Below the pieces are notes generated by a model, which saw only the letters and a program-made list of their open reading frames with translations, had not been told where the DNA came from and did not search any database. The translations under genes and the position numbers were made by a program. From contig NZ_JAMXFD010000027.1 in assembly GCF_025370875.1 (NCBI RefSeq), forward strand, positions 28,438 through 92,437: a DNA stretch of 64,000 bases, written 5' to 3'. This document shows, one piece after another, positions 49,684 to 58,522 of this stretch. The DNA is from Laspinema palackyanum D2c (GTDB taxonomy: Bacteria > Cyanobacteriota > Cyanobacteriia > Cyanobacteriales > Laspinemataceae). Every line of letters starts with the position of its first letter. The first letter of the stretch is position 1.

Positions 49684-51882
49684 ATGGGGCAATCGTTGCG
49701 GGTGTTGATGGTAGAAGATTCTGAGGATGATGCCTTATTACTACTGCGCGAACTCAAACGGGGCGGTTATGATTTGACCGTAGAACGAGTAGACAATCCC
49801 GAGTCCATGAAAAACGCCCTTGAACGGGAAAATTGGGAACTGATTTTAGCCGATTATGCCTTACCCCAATTTAGCGCCCCCGAGGCCTTAGCGGTGATGC
49901 AGCAGATGGGATTGGATTTACCTTTTATTATCGTTTCCGGGCAAATTGGAGAAGATGCAGCGATCGCCGCGATGAAAGCCGGTGCACATGATTATGTGAT
50001 GAAAGATTACCTCGCCCGCTTGATTCCAGCGATTGACAGGGAATTGCGGGAATTTGCCGGACGGCGATCGCGCTTGTTGGCCGAAAAAGCCATGCAAGCG
50101 AACGAACGACAACTGCGCGCCGTGTTCGAGTGTGCCCTGGATGCGATGGCCATCTTTAACGACCTCGGCCAATTTACCAACGTCAACCCTGCCGCTTGTA
50201 CCCTCCTCGGACTCTCCAAAGAAGACTTAATCGGACAGCCGATTTATAAGTATATGGAATCCACCTGTGATTTCAAAACCGGCTTCACCAAATTCCGCAC
50301 CGTGGGTCGAGATACCGGAGAACTCAAAATCATTCGGTCTGACGGAACCATTCGCCATGTGGAGTATTCTGCCAGCGCTAATTTTATTTCCGGGCTCCAT
50401 TTAGCCGTCGTCCATGATGTGACCGATCGCAACAAAGACCGGGAACAACTGTTGTATAATGCCTTCTACGACCCCCTGACCGGACTGCCGAATGAGGCAT
50501 GGTTCCTCAACGGATTAGGGCGATCGCTCCGTCAGTCAAAACGCCGTCCCCATTATGGTTTTGCCGTCCTCTTTATCGATTTAGATCGGTTTAGCATCAT
50601 TAAATATAGTTTCGGACACTTAGTGGGAGACCTCCTCCTCAATGCCACAGCCCGCCGATTAGGAACCTGTATCCGACCTAAAGATACCCTAGCCCGGGTG
50701 GGAACCGATGAATTTGCCATTCTCGTTGATGAAATTGACGACCCCGCCACCTCCCTCGCCATTGCCGATCGCATTCATAAAGAACTCACCCTCCCCTTTC
50801 AAATCAACGGTCATGATATGTTCAGTACCGCCAGTATTGGCATTGCCATTAACTTTCCCCAGACTGCGGAGTATAGCCAAGCCCAGCCCACCTTAACCAA
50901 TGGCAACGGCCCCGAATCCTCCTCGGGCAACAGTTTAGAACGGCCTGAAGACTTTTTACGCGCCGCCGACACCGCCATGTATCATGCCAAAACAATGGGA
51001 GGGGGACGGACCGCTGTATTTGAACGCCAAATGCATTCCGGGGCCCTGGCGATGTTACAACTGGAAACCGACCTCAGACTCGCCCTCAAACGGCAGGAGT
51101 TGCTCCTGTATTACCAGCCGATTATCGACTTAAAAACAGGGCAGATTGCCGGATTTGAAGCCTTGGTGCGCTGGCAACACCCTCGGCGTGGTTTTGTGCT
51201 ACCTGGGGAGTTTATCCCCGTTGCTGAAGGAACCGGATCAATTGTGCCAATGGGGGCATGGGTTTTAGAGGAAGCCTGTCGTCAATTGCAACAGTGGCAC
51301 GAACGATGGCAATCTTTGGGTTTAATCCCCCCGAATCGAGAACGAGGGGAAGGAGTCGGCGGGTCTGCTCCATTTTTGACCATGAGTGTTAATGTTGCTG
51401 GGGTACAATTTGGCAATCCGGGCCTGGTGGATTATATTGACCAGATCCTCCAGCAAACGGGTCTGACTGGTTCTTGCTTGAAGCTAGAAATTACGGAAAC
51501 TGCCATTATGGCGGCAGCCGAGTCAGCCGCGAGTTTGCTCCATCAGCTCAAAAAACGGCAAATTCAGTTGTCTATTGATGATTTTGGGACGGGGTATTCT
51601 TCCCTGAGTCGGTTGCAACGGTTGCCGATTGATACGTTAAAAATCGATCGCTCTTTTGTGAGCCGGATGAGCAGTGAGGCGGAAAGTTTGGAAATTGTTC
51701 GCACTTGTATCGATTTGGCTCACAATTTAGATATGGATGTGGTGGCAGAAGGGGTGGAAACCTTGGAACAGTTGGCTCAACTGCGCGCGCTGCAATGTGA
51801 ATCGGGCCAGGGATATTTGTTTTCCCGACCCGTGGATGCAACGACGGCAACAGCTTTGTGGATGTCAATGCCTCAGTGGTGA
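49684..51882 (+). CDS. Response regulator with PAS, degenerate GGDEF and EAL domains
   Basis: 732-aa cyclic-di-GMP signalling protein. Order: receiver domain (about 1-125) with acidic pocket EDSEDD, phospho-aspartate in LILADYALP and lysine VMKDY; PAS (about 140-260); GGDEF (about 265-440); EAL (about 455-720). The cyclase signature reads RVGTDEFAIL, GTDEF in place of GGDEF, so cyclase activity is doubtful. The EAL domain keeps EALVRW, LEITE, IDDFGTGYSS and the late VVAEGVET, so phosphodiesterase activity is likely. Start ATG 49684 is chosen because aaggagg is 6 bases upstream. Confidence 0.93.
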   Translation: MGQSLRVLMVEDSEDDALLLLRELKRGGYDLTVERVDNPESMKNALERENWELILADYALPQFSAPEALAVMQQMGLDLPFIIVSGQIGEDAAIAAMKAGAHDYVMKDYLARLIPAIDRELREFAGRRSRLLAEKAMQANERQLRAVFECALDAMAIFNDLGQFTNVNPAACTLLGLSKEDLIGQPIYKYMESTCDFKTGFTKFRTVGRDTGELKIIRSDGTIRHVEYSASANFISGLHLAVVHDVTDRNKDREQLLYNAFYDPLTGLPNEAWFLNGLGRSLRQSKRRPHYGFAVLFIDLDRFSIIKYSFGHLVGDLLLNATARRLGTCIRPKDTLARVGTDEFAILVDEIDDPATSLAIADRIHKELTLPFQINGHDMFSTASIGIAINFPQTAEYSQAQPTLTNGNGPESSSGNSLERPEDFLRAADTAMYHAKTMGGGRTAVFERQMHSGALAMLQLETDLRLALKRQELLLYYQPIIDLKTGQIAGFEALVRWQHPRRGFVLPGEFIPVAEGTGSIVPMGAWVLEEACRQLQQWHERWQSLGLIPPNRERGEGVGGSAPFLTMSVNVAGVQFGNPGLVDYIDQILQQTGLTGSCLKLEITETAIMAAAESAASLLHQLKKRQIQLSIDDFGTGYSSLSRLQRLPIDTLKIDRSFVSRMSSEAESLEIVRTCIDLAHNLDMDVVAEGVETLEQLAQLRALQCESGQGYLFSRPVDATTATALWMSMPQW

Positions 51883-52182
51883 TGCCCCGGCGATCGCAGT
51901 TTAGCACCGGGTTTTGGGTAACTTTTTTGGCATCCAGTCGCCCCTTCCTGGAAATTACCCATTCGGCAGTGATTCTACAGGTGGGGATATTTTTGAACCC
52001 TTCTGCACCGGGATGAGTTAACATCTCAATCCGCCCCATAGCAGATTGAGAATTTCTAATTTTACTCAGCCAGTTTCTAAAGAAAAGCTTAAGACCCGTC
52101 CAGGAGAGAACCTCATGGATAGCCAGAGGAATTATCCTTAAAGATAGGAATAATAGGGCAGAAGAAAAGAGGCCAATGAATC
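51883..52182. other. Non-coding gap
   Basis: About 300 bases between the GGDEF-EAL gene and the next unknown gene. I see no gene, repeat or clear terminator. Confidence 0.4.
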
Positions 52183-52980
52183 ATGTTATACAGTAAACTT
52201 CCAACGGTCCAAAATCGAGCGGTGATGTCCCCAGAGGAAGCCAGCGCCCCTGAACATCCCCTGCAAGCTCATTTAAACTTACCCCTGCCATTATCGGAAC
52301 CTGAGACGATCGCCGAGATTCGCCGGATTCAATTGCGCGATCGCATTCCCGGATTGGTTAAACGCCTCCTGCCCTTTGATGGCGAGTTGACTTGGGAATA
52401 TTGGTGGGCGGTCCCGGGACGGATGTTATTACCGGAAGATGTGGAATTGTTAAAGCGCGATCGCCCACGGGTGGAAACCATCCTCACCAAACTGATTTGG
52501 CTGTTTGGCGGATATTACTTTGAACAAACCAGCCCCCGGGAAGGGGAGTTAAAACCTCTCCATGAATGGCAGCAAATCGTCCAACGGGCAAACCATCTGG
52601 GCTTTAAGAACTATCTGTTGGATATCGACTACCTCCCCATCGCCATCAAACCCTATAACAGCCTTCAGACATCCCTCAGCGATTTACCCTCCGAGGGTAT
52701 TGTCCAATGTGTGGCTGTGGAACCCGCCCATTGGCATATCGAATTTTTCCAACTGGAACCCATCAATGGGGGCTATGACATTCAAGAACCCAAACCCCTG
52801 TGTAGCTGTCAAATTTGGACCGGCAAACCCTTCCTCCGGTCCTGCCAAACGGAAGACTCTGCCGTCCGATATGACCTTTTTATTAGCAAACCCCTGGATA
52901 TCACCATTCCACCCTGGCGATATCGGCCGGAACCCCTGCTGGATGAATCTAACTCACTCACCTCTGAAGTTTTTCAATAG
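52183..52980 (+). CDS. Conserved cyanobacterial protein of unknown function
   Basis: 265-aa soluble protein; I cannot name its family. An acidic, proline-rich N-terminus is followed by RIQLRDRIPGLVKRLLPFDG, GRMLLPEDVELLKRDRPRVE and a C-terminal half with many aromatic residues (EPAHWHIEFFQLEPINGGYD). No signal peptide, membrane helix or catalytic motif is evident. The CHAD gene downstream is only about 110 bases away. Confidence 0.65.
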   Translation: MLYSKLPTVQNRAVMSPEEASAPEHPLQAHLNLPLPLSEPETIAEIRRIQLRDRIPGLVKRLLPFDGELTWEYWWAVPGRMLLPEDVELLKRDRPRVETILTKLIWLFGGYYFEQTSPREGELKPLHEWQQIVQRANHLGFKNYLLDIDYLPIAIKPYNSLQTSLSDLPSEGIVQCVAVEPAHWHIEFFQLEPINGGYDIQEPKPLCSCQIWTGKPFLRSCQTEDSAVRYDLFISKPLDITIPPWRYRPEPLLDESNSLTSEVFQ

Positions 52981-53087
52981 CCAATCCGGGGCAAAGTGTG
53001 ATACAATCAGTCTAAAGTTCCGGCTAATCATACTCAGCCTCAGCATTTTTTTCTTATCAACCTCAGTGTCAGGAGTGGTATTCCATC

Positions 53088-54101
53088 ATGAAATCCGATA
53101 GCAAACAGTCCGCCAATACCCTTGGAGATTGGGCTAAAATTGCCCTGGAAAAACATTTCCAAAAAACCATTCAATATGAAGAGGATGTTTTAAGCGATCG
53201 CGACCCGGAAGCCCTGCACCAGATGCGAGTCGGGATGCGACGATTGCGATCGGCTGCCAAAGGATTTGCACCCGCATTAGATTTACCCAAAGCCGCCCGC
53301 CACAGTCAAATTGGCAAAATATCCCGCAGTTTGGGCAGTTTGCGAGATTTAGATGTCCTCCTAGAAACCCTAGAAACTGATTATGATCAAGATGCCTTAC
53401 CCGAGGTAGAAAAAGAGGCATTTAAACGCGCTATCATCCTCTTAAAATCTGAACGAAACCAAGCCTTTGATGCTGTAAAAGAGACCCTGAATAGCGAGAT
53501 TTATTTTTCCTTTAAAAACAGTTTAGCCGACTGGTTGAACAACCCCACTTATGGAGAAATGGCACTTCTGCCCATTCAAGATATTCTTCCTGACTTATTA
53601 TTACCGGAAGTCAGCGATCTATTTTTACATCCCGGGTGGTTACTGGGAATCAAAACTAAAAAAGGTAAGGTGAAAATCCAGAACCTCACCGAGACGGAGG
53701 TAGAGGAATTATTCGCCAACCAGGGAGAAACCCTCCATGATCTCCGCAAGCAAGTCAAGCGAGTGCGCTATCAAATGAGCTTGTTTAAGAAGTTTTATGG
53801 GGAAGCCTATTCCGAGTATGTCGAGGATCTCCAAGAGATTCAAGAGGTTTTGGGTAAAATGCAAGATAGCGTTGTCTTAGCTGAAACCCTTGCCCGAGTT
53901 TTGGGGTGTAATCTTCAGGAGACCCTTCCGACTTTAGCCGAAAAACTTCTAGAAAACCGCTATTTATCTTGGTTAGAGTGGCAACCCCTACATCAGAAAT
54001 ATTTAAAACCAGAAATCCGGGACCAATTCCGCTTAGAACTGCTCTATCCTTACTCCTCCTCTAAATCAAAAAAAGCCCCTAAAAAAAAGAAAAAGGACTA
54101 A
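53088..54101 (+). CDS. CHAD domain protein
   Basis: 337-aa protein with a CHAD (conserved histidine alpha-helical) domain, thought to bind inorganic polyphosphate. The two helical halves are visible, with conserved basic and histidine residues in PEALHQMRVGMRRLRSA and ETLHDLRKQVKRVRYQMSL, and LGSLRDLDVLLETL and LGKMQDSVVLAE at the matching places in each half. The C-terminus is a lysine-rich tail (KKAPKKKKKD). There is no CYTH phosphatase domain in the protein or beside it. Confidence 0.92.
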   Translation: MKSDSKQSANTLGDWAKIALEKHFQKTIQYEEDVLSDRDPEALHQMRVGMRRLRSAAKGFAPALDLPKAARHSQIGKISRSLGSLRDLDVLLETLETDYDQDALPEVEKEAFKRAIILLKSERNQAFDAVKETLNSEIYFSFKNSLADWLNNPTYGEMALLPIQDILPDLLLPEVSDLFLHPGWLLGIKTKKGKVKIQNLTETEVEELFANQGETLHDLRKQVKRVRYQMSLFKKFYGEAYSEYVEDLQEIQEVLGKMQDSVVLAETLARVLGCNLQETLPTLAEKLLENRYLSWLEWQPLHQKYLKPEIRDQFRLELLYPYSSSKSKKAPKKKKKD

Positions 54102-54234
54102 AATAATTTGGCATAACCAAATGGGAACCGAATCTTAACCCAGATTTCCGCCAAGGATTACCTAATCTTTACCTTGAGCCGATAGAGTAAACCTAAAGTT
54201 TGTAACCTGTGTTATTTACGGGTAGGTTGTAGGT

Positions 54235-54882
54235 ATGCTTCCAATACTTAAGGCTGTTCCAGAAACCGATCGGCATCGCACTAGAGAAGAACGCCGACTG
54301 CATTTTTACGCCAAAGGGGATAATATTCCGGTCTTATCTCAAGGGATTTGGCAAGTGGCTCAAGGGTTGGTGCAACTGGGTACGCTTTATCCCACCGGGG
54401 AAGAGGGACTATTAGGATGGGTGGGTCCGTCGATGTATTTTAGTTTGTCCTTTAGCTGTCTGCAAACCTATCACGCCAAAGCTCTATCGGATGTGTATTT
54501 GATGTGGTTTTCGCTTAGAGAAGTGGAAGCTTCGCCACATTTGGCGCAGGAAATGTTTCCTCAACTCATCCGGAGAATGCGTCAGGTGGAAGCAATTCTG
54601 GCGATTAGCAGTCAACGGAAGGTGGAAGATCGGTTAATTCAGTTATTGTTGCTGCTGAAACAAGATATGGGAGAACCTGTTCCCGAGGGAACTCGGTTAC
54701 GGGTTAGACTGACTCATTATGACCTAGCAACGGCGATCGCCACCAGTCGCGTGACGATTACCCGAATGTTAGGCAAACTCCGCCGCGATGGCATGATTAG
54801 CCTGGATTCTAAGCGTCATATTATTATCAAACAGGGGGCTTTTTTCAGTATGACCCATTGTCCCGTCCTCGCGGAGTGGTAA
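54235..54882 (+). CDS. Crp/Fnr family transcriptional regulator
   Basis: 215-aa regulator. The N-terminal half fits a cyclic-nucleotide-binding-type beta roll but lacks the classic cAMP-binding R-S-A motif, as in NtcA-like proteins. The C-terminal helix-turn-helix is LTHYDLATAIATSRVTITRM then LGKLRRDGMI. Its ligand and targets are unknown. It is not NtcA itself, judging by the N-terminal sequence. The CHAD gene upstream ends 133 bases before. Confidence 0.88.
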   Translation: MLPILKAVPETDRHRTREERRLHFYAKGDNIPVLSQGIWQVAQGLVQLGTLYPTGEEGLLGWVGPSMYFSLSFSCLQTYHAKALSDVYLMWFSLREVEASPHLAQEMFPQLIRRMRQVEAILAISSQRKVEDRLIQLLLLLKQDMGEPVPEGTRLRVRLTHYDLATAIATSRVTITRMLGKLRRDGMISLDSKRHIIIKQGAFFSMTHCPVLAEW

Positions 54883-55028
54883 GACGATGAGAATTTCCGG
54901 GAGTTTTGGGTTGAATCAATCGGGGGAACTCCCTCGATTGATTTCAAATTCGGTAATTTCTTCAAGATTAACCCCGTTTTGTGATTCCCGGGTTAAAACC
55001 GGAATCCATCTGAACAAAATCTGGGGAT

Positions 55029-55904
55029 TTAGGGGAGTGGATCAGAACTTGATCCTGACGGGCGATCGCGCCAGGACCCACTCATGATTTTTGGACAACC
55101 TTGGATATGTGAGGCAAAGCCTTGATAAACTAACCGGGTTTGACCACTTAAACATTGCATCCAAAGCCGTTGATAATAGTGAGGATGATCTTCCAATCGG
55201 TCGAGATTGGGGATAATCGTTAAGGGAATGTGATAGCATTCACCATAGAGGGTTCCGGTTCCCGGGACGAACATCGGATAGGGGCCTAAATTAAATAAGT
55301 CGGCATCGGCGATCGCATCATCGGCGATGTATTCAGCATTTTCTAATAAATAATGATTGATTTCCCCGCACATTAAACTGCCATACACAAATAAATCCAC
55401 AAACTCGGTGAGAAACAGGCGATCGGCAGCAGCTAAAACCGCTTGCAGTAATCCGATGGGGGTATCATCCTCCGGAAGGGTTTCCGCCATGAGGCGACTG
55501 GGAGGATTTTCACGAAGTGAGTCGGAAATCGAGGGTGAATCCAGATTTAACTCATGTTCCCAATGGAGGCGATCGCCAGCAGGAATCCCCTCGGGGTGGC
55601 GATTTTTGAGCGAGTCGAACTGATAACGCCACACCGCTTTGACTAAATACCGATAGACATACTCAAAGTCGAGAAGTTCAGTCAAAAAGGTTTGGGTTTT
55701 TAATTCCTGGAATAGCCAACTTAAAGCGCATCCATGCCGAGAGGCGACTGCCAGTTGACCCTCGGGAGGGGGTTGCCAATCCGAGGTAATCCTCACCTGC
55801 GCCTCATCCCACAATGGAGTTCCGGCAATCCGGGTTAAAAAGTCAGGTTCAGCGATGCGATCGGCCAGTGTAGCCAGGGGTAGATAATGGAGTGAGTGAG
55901 TCAT
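55029..55904 (-). CDS. Gamma-glutamylcyclotransferase-like (AIG2/GGCT fold) protein with an N-terminal extension
   Basis: 291-aa protein. The C-terminal half is a GGCT/AIG2-like fold with the substrate-loop signature FVYGSLMCGEINH, then GTGTLYGECYHIP and a glutamate/aspartate in LDRLEDHPHYYQR. The first 150 residues are an extension I do not recognise, with basic and aromatic residues (FEYVYRYLVKAVWRYQFDSL). Its start overlaps the stop of the SRAP gene by one base (TAATG), so the two are translationally coupled. Confidence 0.8.
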   Translation of the reverse strand: MTHSLHYLPLATLADRIAEPDFLTRIAGTPLWDEAQVRITSDWQPPPEGQLAVASRHGCALSWLFQELKTQTFLTELLDFEYVYRYLVKAVWRYQFDSLKNRHPEGIPAGDRLHWEHELNLDSPSISDSLRENPPSRLMAETLPEDDTPIGLLQAVLAAADRLFLTEFVDLFVYGSLMCGEINHYLLENAEYIADDAIADADLFNLGPYPMFVPGTGTLYGECYHIPLTIIPNLDRLEDHPHYYQRLWMQCLSGQTRLVYQGFASHIQGCPKIMSGSWRDRPSGSSSDPLP

Positions 55905-56581
55905 TATTCTAAAGCAGCGATCGGTTGTACACAGTCCGGGGAGTCAGTTTTAGGCGTATTCATCATCCGACTCACGGGATAGGAGATCATTTTTTCTGAA
56001 TCGTAAGGCGTCAGGAGTGGGTGCAATTTCTCCCCAGGGGTTGCCGGATCCAGCCAGGGTTCTCGACTCGTAGGAGGCAGAATCACCGGCATCCGCACAT
56101 GAATCCGACTCATCAATTCGTTCGCTTCCGTCGTTAAAATCGTGCAAGACTCAATCACTTCCCCTTCCGGAGACTGCCAGCGTTCCCACAACCCAGCGAA
56201 GGCAAAGGGTTCTCCATCCTTGAGTTGAAAATAAAACGGTTGTTTTCCGGAATCCGTCGTTTCCCACTCATAGAACCCATCCGCCAGAATCCAACAGCGA
56301 CGACGGCGAAAAGGCGATCGAAACGAAGGTTTTTCCGCCACCGTTTCCGAACGAGCATTAATCAACTTTGCGCCCATTTTCGCATCCTTAGCCCAAGAAG
56401 GAATCAATCCCCATCGCATCATCTGGAACTGACGTTCCTGGGTTTCCTCCCGGTGCAACACGGTAGGAACCGATTGAGTCGGCGCAATATTATATCGGGG
56501 TTTTATCTGGGGAATTCCTGCCAATTTAAACAACTCGGCCACCGTTTCAGGGGCTTGATAAAAGCTAAATCTTCCACACAT
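55904..56581 (-). CDS. SOS response-associated peptidase family protein (SRAP, YedK/HMCES-like)
   Basis: 225-aa protein that covalently caps abasic sites in single-stranded DNA through its N-terminal cysteine. Cys2 (MCGRFSFY) is present, as are YNIAPTQ, NARSETVAEKPSF, the glutamate in CWILADGFYEW and the histidine in IHVRMPVIL. It is intact and of family length. The downstream GGCT-like gene is coupled to it. No SOS (LexA) box was looked for beyond simple inspection. Confidence 0.95.
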   Translation of the reverse strand: MCGRFSFYQAPETVAELFKLAGIPQIKPRYNIAPTQSVPTVLHREETQERQFQMMRWGLIPSWAKDAKMGAKLINARSETVAEKPSFRSPFRRRRCWILADGFYEWETTDSGKQPFYFQLKDGEPFAFAGLWERWQSPEGEVIESCTILTTEANELMSRIHVRMPVILPPTSREPWLDPATPGEKLHPLLTPYDSEKMISYPVSRMMNTPKTDSPDCVQPIAALE

Positions 56582-57003
56582 AATTTTAGCACTTTTAGGG
56601 GGATTGAACGGACATTTTTTAAGGGTTGCAGAATGATAAAATTCCGAGGAAACCCGGAGTTACACCTCCCAGTTTAGCAAATTAACAGGGGTAAGGCCGA
56701 TTGAATCCGACGGTTTTTTTAGAGAATTTAGCAGCCAGGGGGATGAGTTAAGTAATAATAACAACAGTTTTCTATCTTCCCTGGATTGATGGAGTCACCC
56801 CTCTACCCACTGCTGACCACCAGATGTCCGGAGCCCATCCCAATCCCCTAGGGGCCAAAACCCTCAATCAGCTATAGCGTTTTCCCGATTTATGCGGTAC
56901 ATTCTTTGGCAGTGGGGTGGCATACAATTTGTGGCGATCGCGGTACAGAGAAGCGATGCAAGTCAGCGCTTTATGCACCCCTTTAACTATCTGTACCTCA
57001 TGA
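56582..57003. other. Non-coding gap
   Basis: About 420 bases upstream of the minus-strand SRAP gene and before a broken reading frame. No gene, repeat or RNA was recognised. Confidence 0.4.
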
Positions 57004-57426
57004 GTCCACGGAACCCCTATCTGCATTGCCTTTCCACAAATTCCGGGTATTTTTAATGCCTATAATCCCCATGATTTAGATGACCGGCATCGCACTGGGG
57101 AATGGCTTTGCAAAAATATTTGCAAGGAATTTGAACCCAAGTTATCCGATTGGGAAACTGATTTAGGATAATCGAGTCGCAGTGATCTGGAGTGCGAGGT
57201 CCGAGATAAACGGGTAAAAAGAGGCCGTCCTCTTACCCGTTGAGATATTACCCTTGGCGATGAAACCATCGCTACATTTGGACATATCCTCTCCCCACCC
57301 AAATGGGGCCTCAAAACCCGCAGTGGATTTGAATTTTATCTCGAACTCGTGGAAGGCGAACATAGACCGGCGATCGCTTGTCAATTGGAACAGTACATCG
57401 AACCCGATCCGGAGGTGAAACCGTAA
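57004..57426 (+). pseudogene. Unknown gene broken by two in-frame stops
   Basis: One reading frame from about 57004 to TAA 57424-57426 gives protein-like sequence in three blocks separated only by in-frame stops. The first ends KEFEPKLSDWETDLG and a TAA (57169-57171); the second is about 25 residues to a TGA (57241-57243); the third begins DITLGDETIATFGHILSPP and ends EPDPEVKP. No frameshift is needed to join them. The middle block contains a hairpin (aacgggta at 57209-57216, tacccgtt at 57234-57241, with agagg/cctct nested). I do not recognise the family. It is most likely a decaying gene. Confidence 0.55.
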
Positions 57427-57632
57427 AATTGCTATCTCAAGAAACATCCAAATTAAAAGAGTCAAGTTCTTTAGATTAAAAAGTTGTTAATGGACCCTCC
57501 GAAGAAATTTAGGGTCCTGACCGACGAACTTGATATCAATTATCGAATCTTGACAGCGCATTGGGAGAAAATTAGTCTCTCAAGGGCACAATAAATTTAC
57601 TCCGAATTCATCTATCAACCCCGTAAAAAATC

Positions 57633-58424
57633 ATGAATAGTCCGAATAACTCTATCAATATTTCCCTTGGCAACGAAGCACACCGCCTTGCCAAAAAATT
57701 TGCGACCGAAGCGAAGCAACTCGTTCCCGAATTAGAAAAAGAAGCAACCGGACAACGAGTTTATCTGAATACTCTAGCTGTTTATGCTGTGAATCACTAT
57801 TTGACCCGGTTGGCCTATAAGACCGAACTAGAAGGAAGTGAAAGTTGGAATTTATGGGGGCGATCGCCATTAGATGTCGCTGCTTTAAAGGTGACTGGAA
57901 TAGGTCAATTAGAGTGTTGTCCCGTTTGGGAAGCAGAAGCGGTGTTTGCCATTCCCTCAGCCGCAACCGAAGGCCGCATTGCCTATCTCCCTGTCCAATT
58001 TGGGGAACAGTTAGATCGGGCAGAACTCCTAGGATTTGCCCGAGGAATAGAAATTTTAGCCGATACCGACTTGTTTTTCATTTGTGACCTACACTCTCTG
58101 GAAGAACTCATCGACTATTTATATCGAATTGAATCGGCAACTGCTTTTTTTCAGGAAGGTAATGATCCATTAGCGATAGAATTTCGCCAAAAAATGGGTT
58201 GGGAATTATTGCTGAAACTGGTTTTAGAATTGGAAGTAATTTATCGAAATGAAAGTAAAAATGAACAAACCTATCGGGTCAAAAACTTGTTAAAGGGGAA
58301 ATTAGTGGGAGGAGATCGGCTGACCGCCACAGAACCTGAAGATGATTCCAAATGGCTAGACCTAGCCGCTACCCTACTAGAGAAACTCCGTGAAATATGG
58401 GAAGCAACACCAGACGAGGATTAA
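57633..58424 (+). CDS. DUF1822 family protein
   Basis: 263-aa protein of the cyanobacteria-specific DUF1822 family. The family start is visible as AHRLAKKFATEAKQL and QRVYLNTLAVYAVNHYLTRL, followed by a cysteine pair in GQLECCPVWEAEAV and VQFGEQLDRAELLGF. Relatives often sit near stress-response sigma factors or CHAT-protease genes, none of which is adjacent here. Biochemical function is unknown. Confidence 0.85.
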   Translation: MNSPNNSINISLGNEAHRLAKKFATEAKQLVPELEKEATGQRVYLNTLAVYAVNHYLTRLAYKTELEGSESWNLWGRSPLDVAALKVTGIGQLECCPVWEAEAVFAIPSAATEGRIAYLPVQFGEQLDRAELLGFARGIEILADTDLFFICDLHSLEELIDYLYRIESATAFFQEGNDPLAIEFRQKMGWELLLKLVLELEVIYRNESKNEQTYRVKNLLKGKLVGGDRLTATEPEDDSKWLDLAATLLEKLREIWEATPDED

Positions 58425-58522
58425 AACCCCTATAGGTGTTGAGAAGGGTGCCTGATGTCAGATTAGCCCGATTTATGAGCCTAAGTCCGAGTGGGGCGAT
58501 CGCCACTTAAATTGTAGCGCAT

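Noticed and set aside
49482..49757. Minus-strand frame before the GGDEF-EAL gene
   Set aside because: The C-terminal part looks protein-like (ARAYKSLISKGFL), but the frame has no start of its own outside the response-regulator gene. Kept only as a possible remnant.
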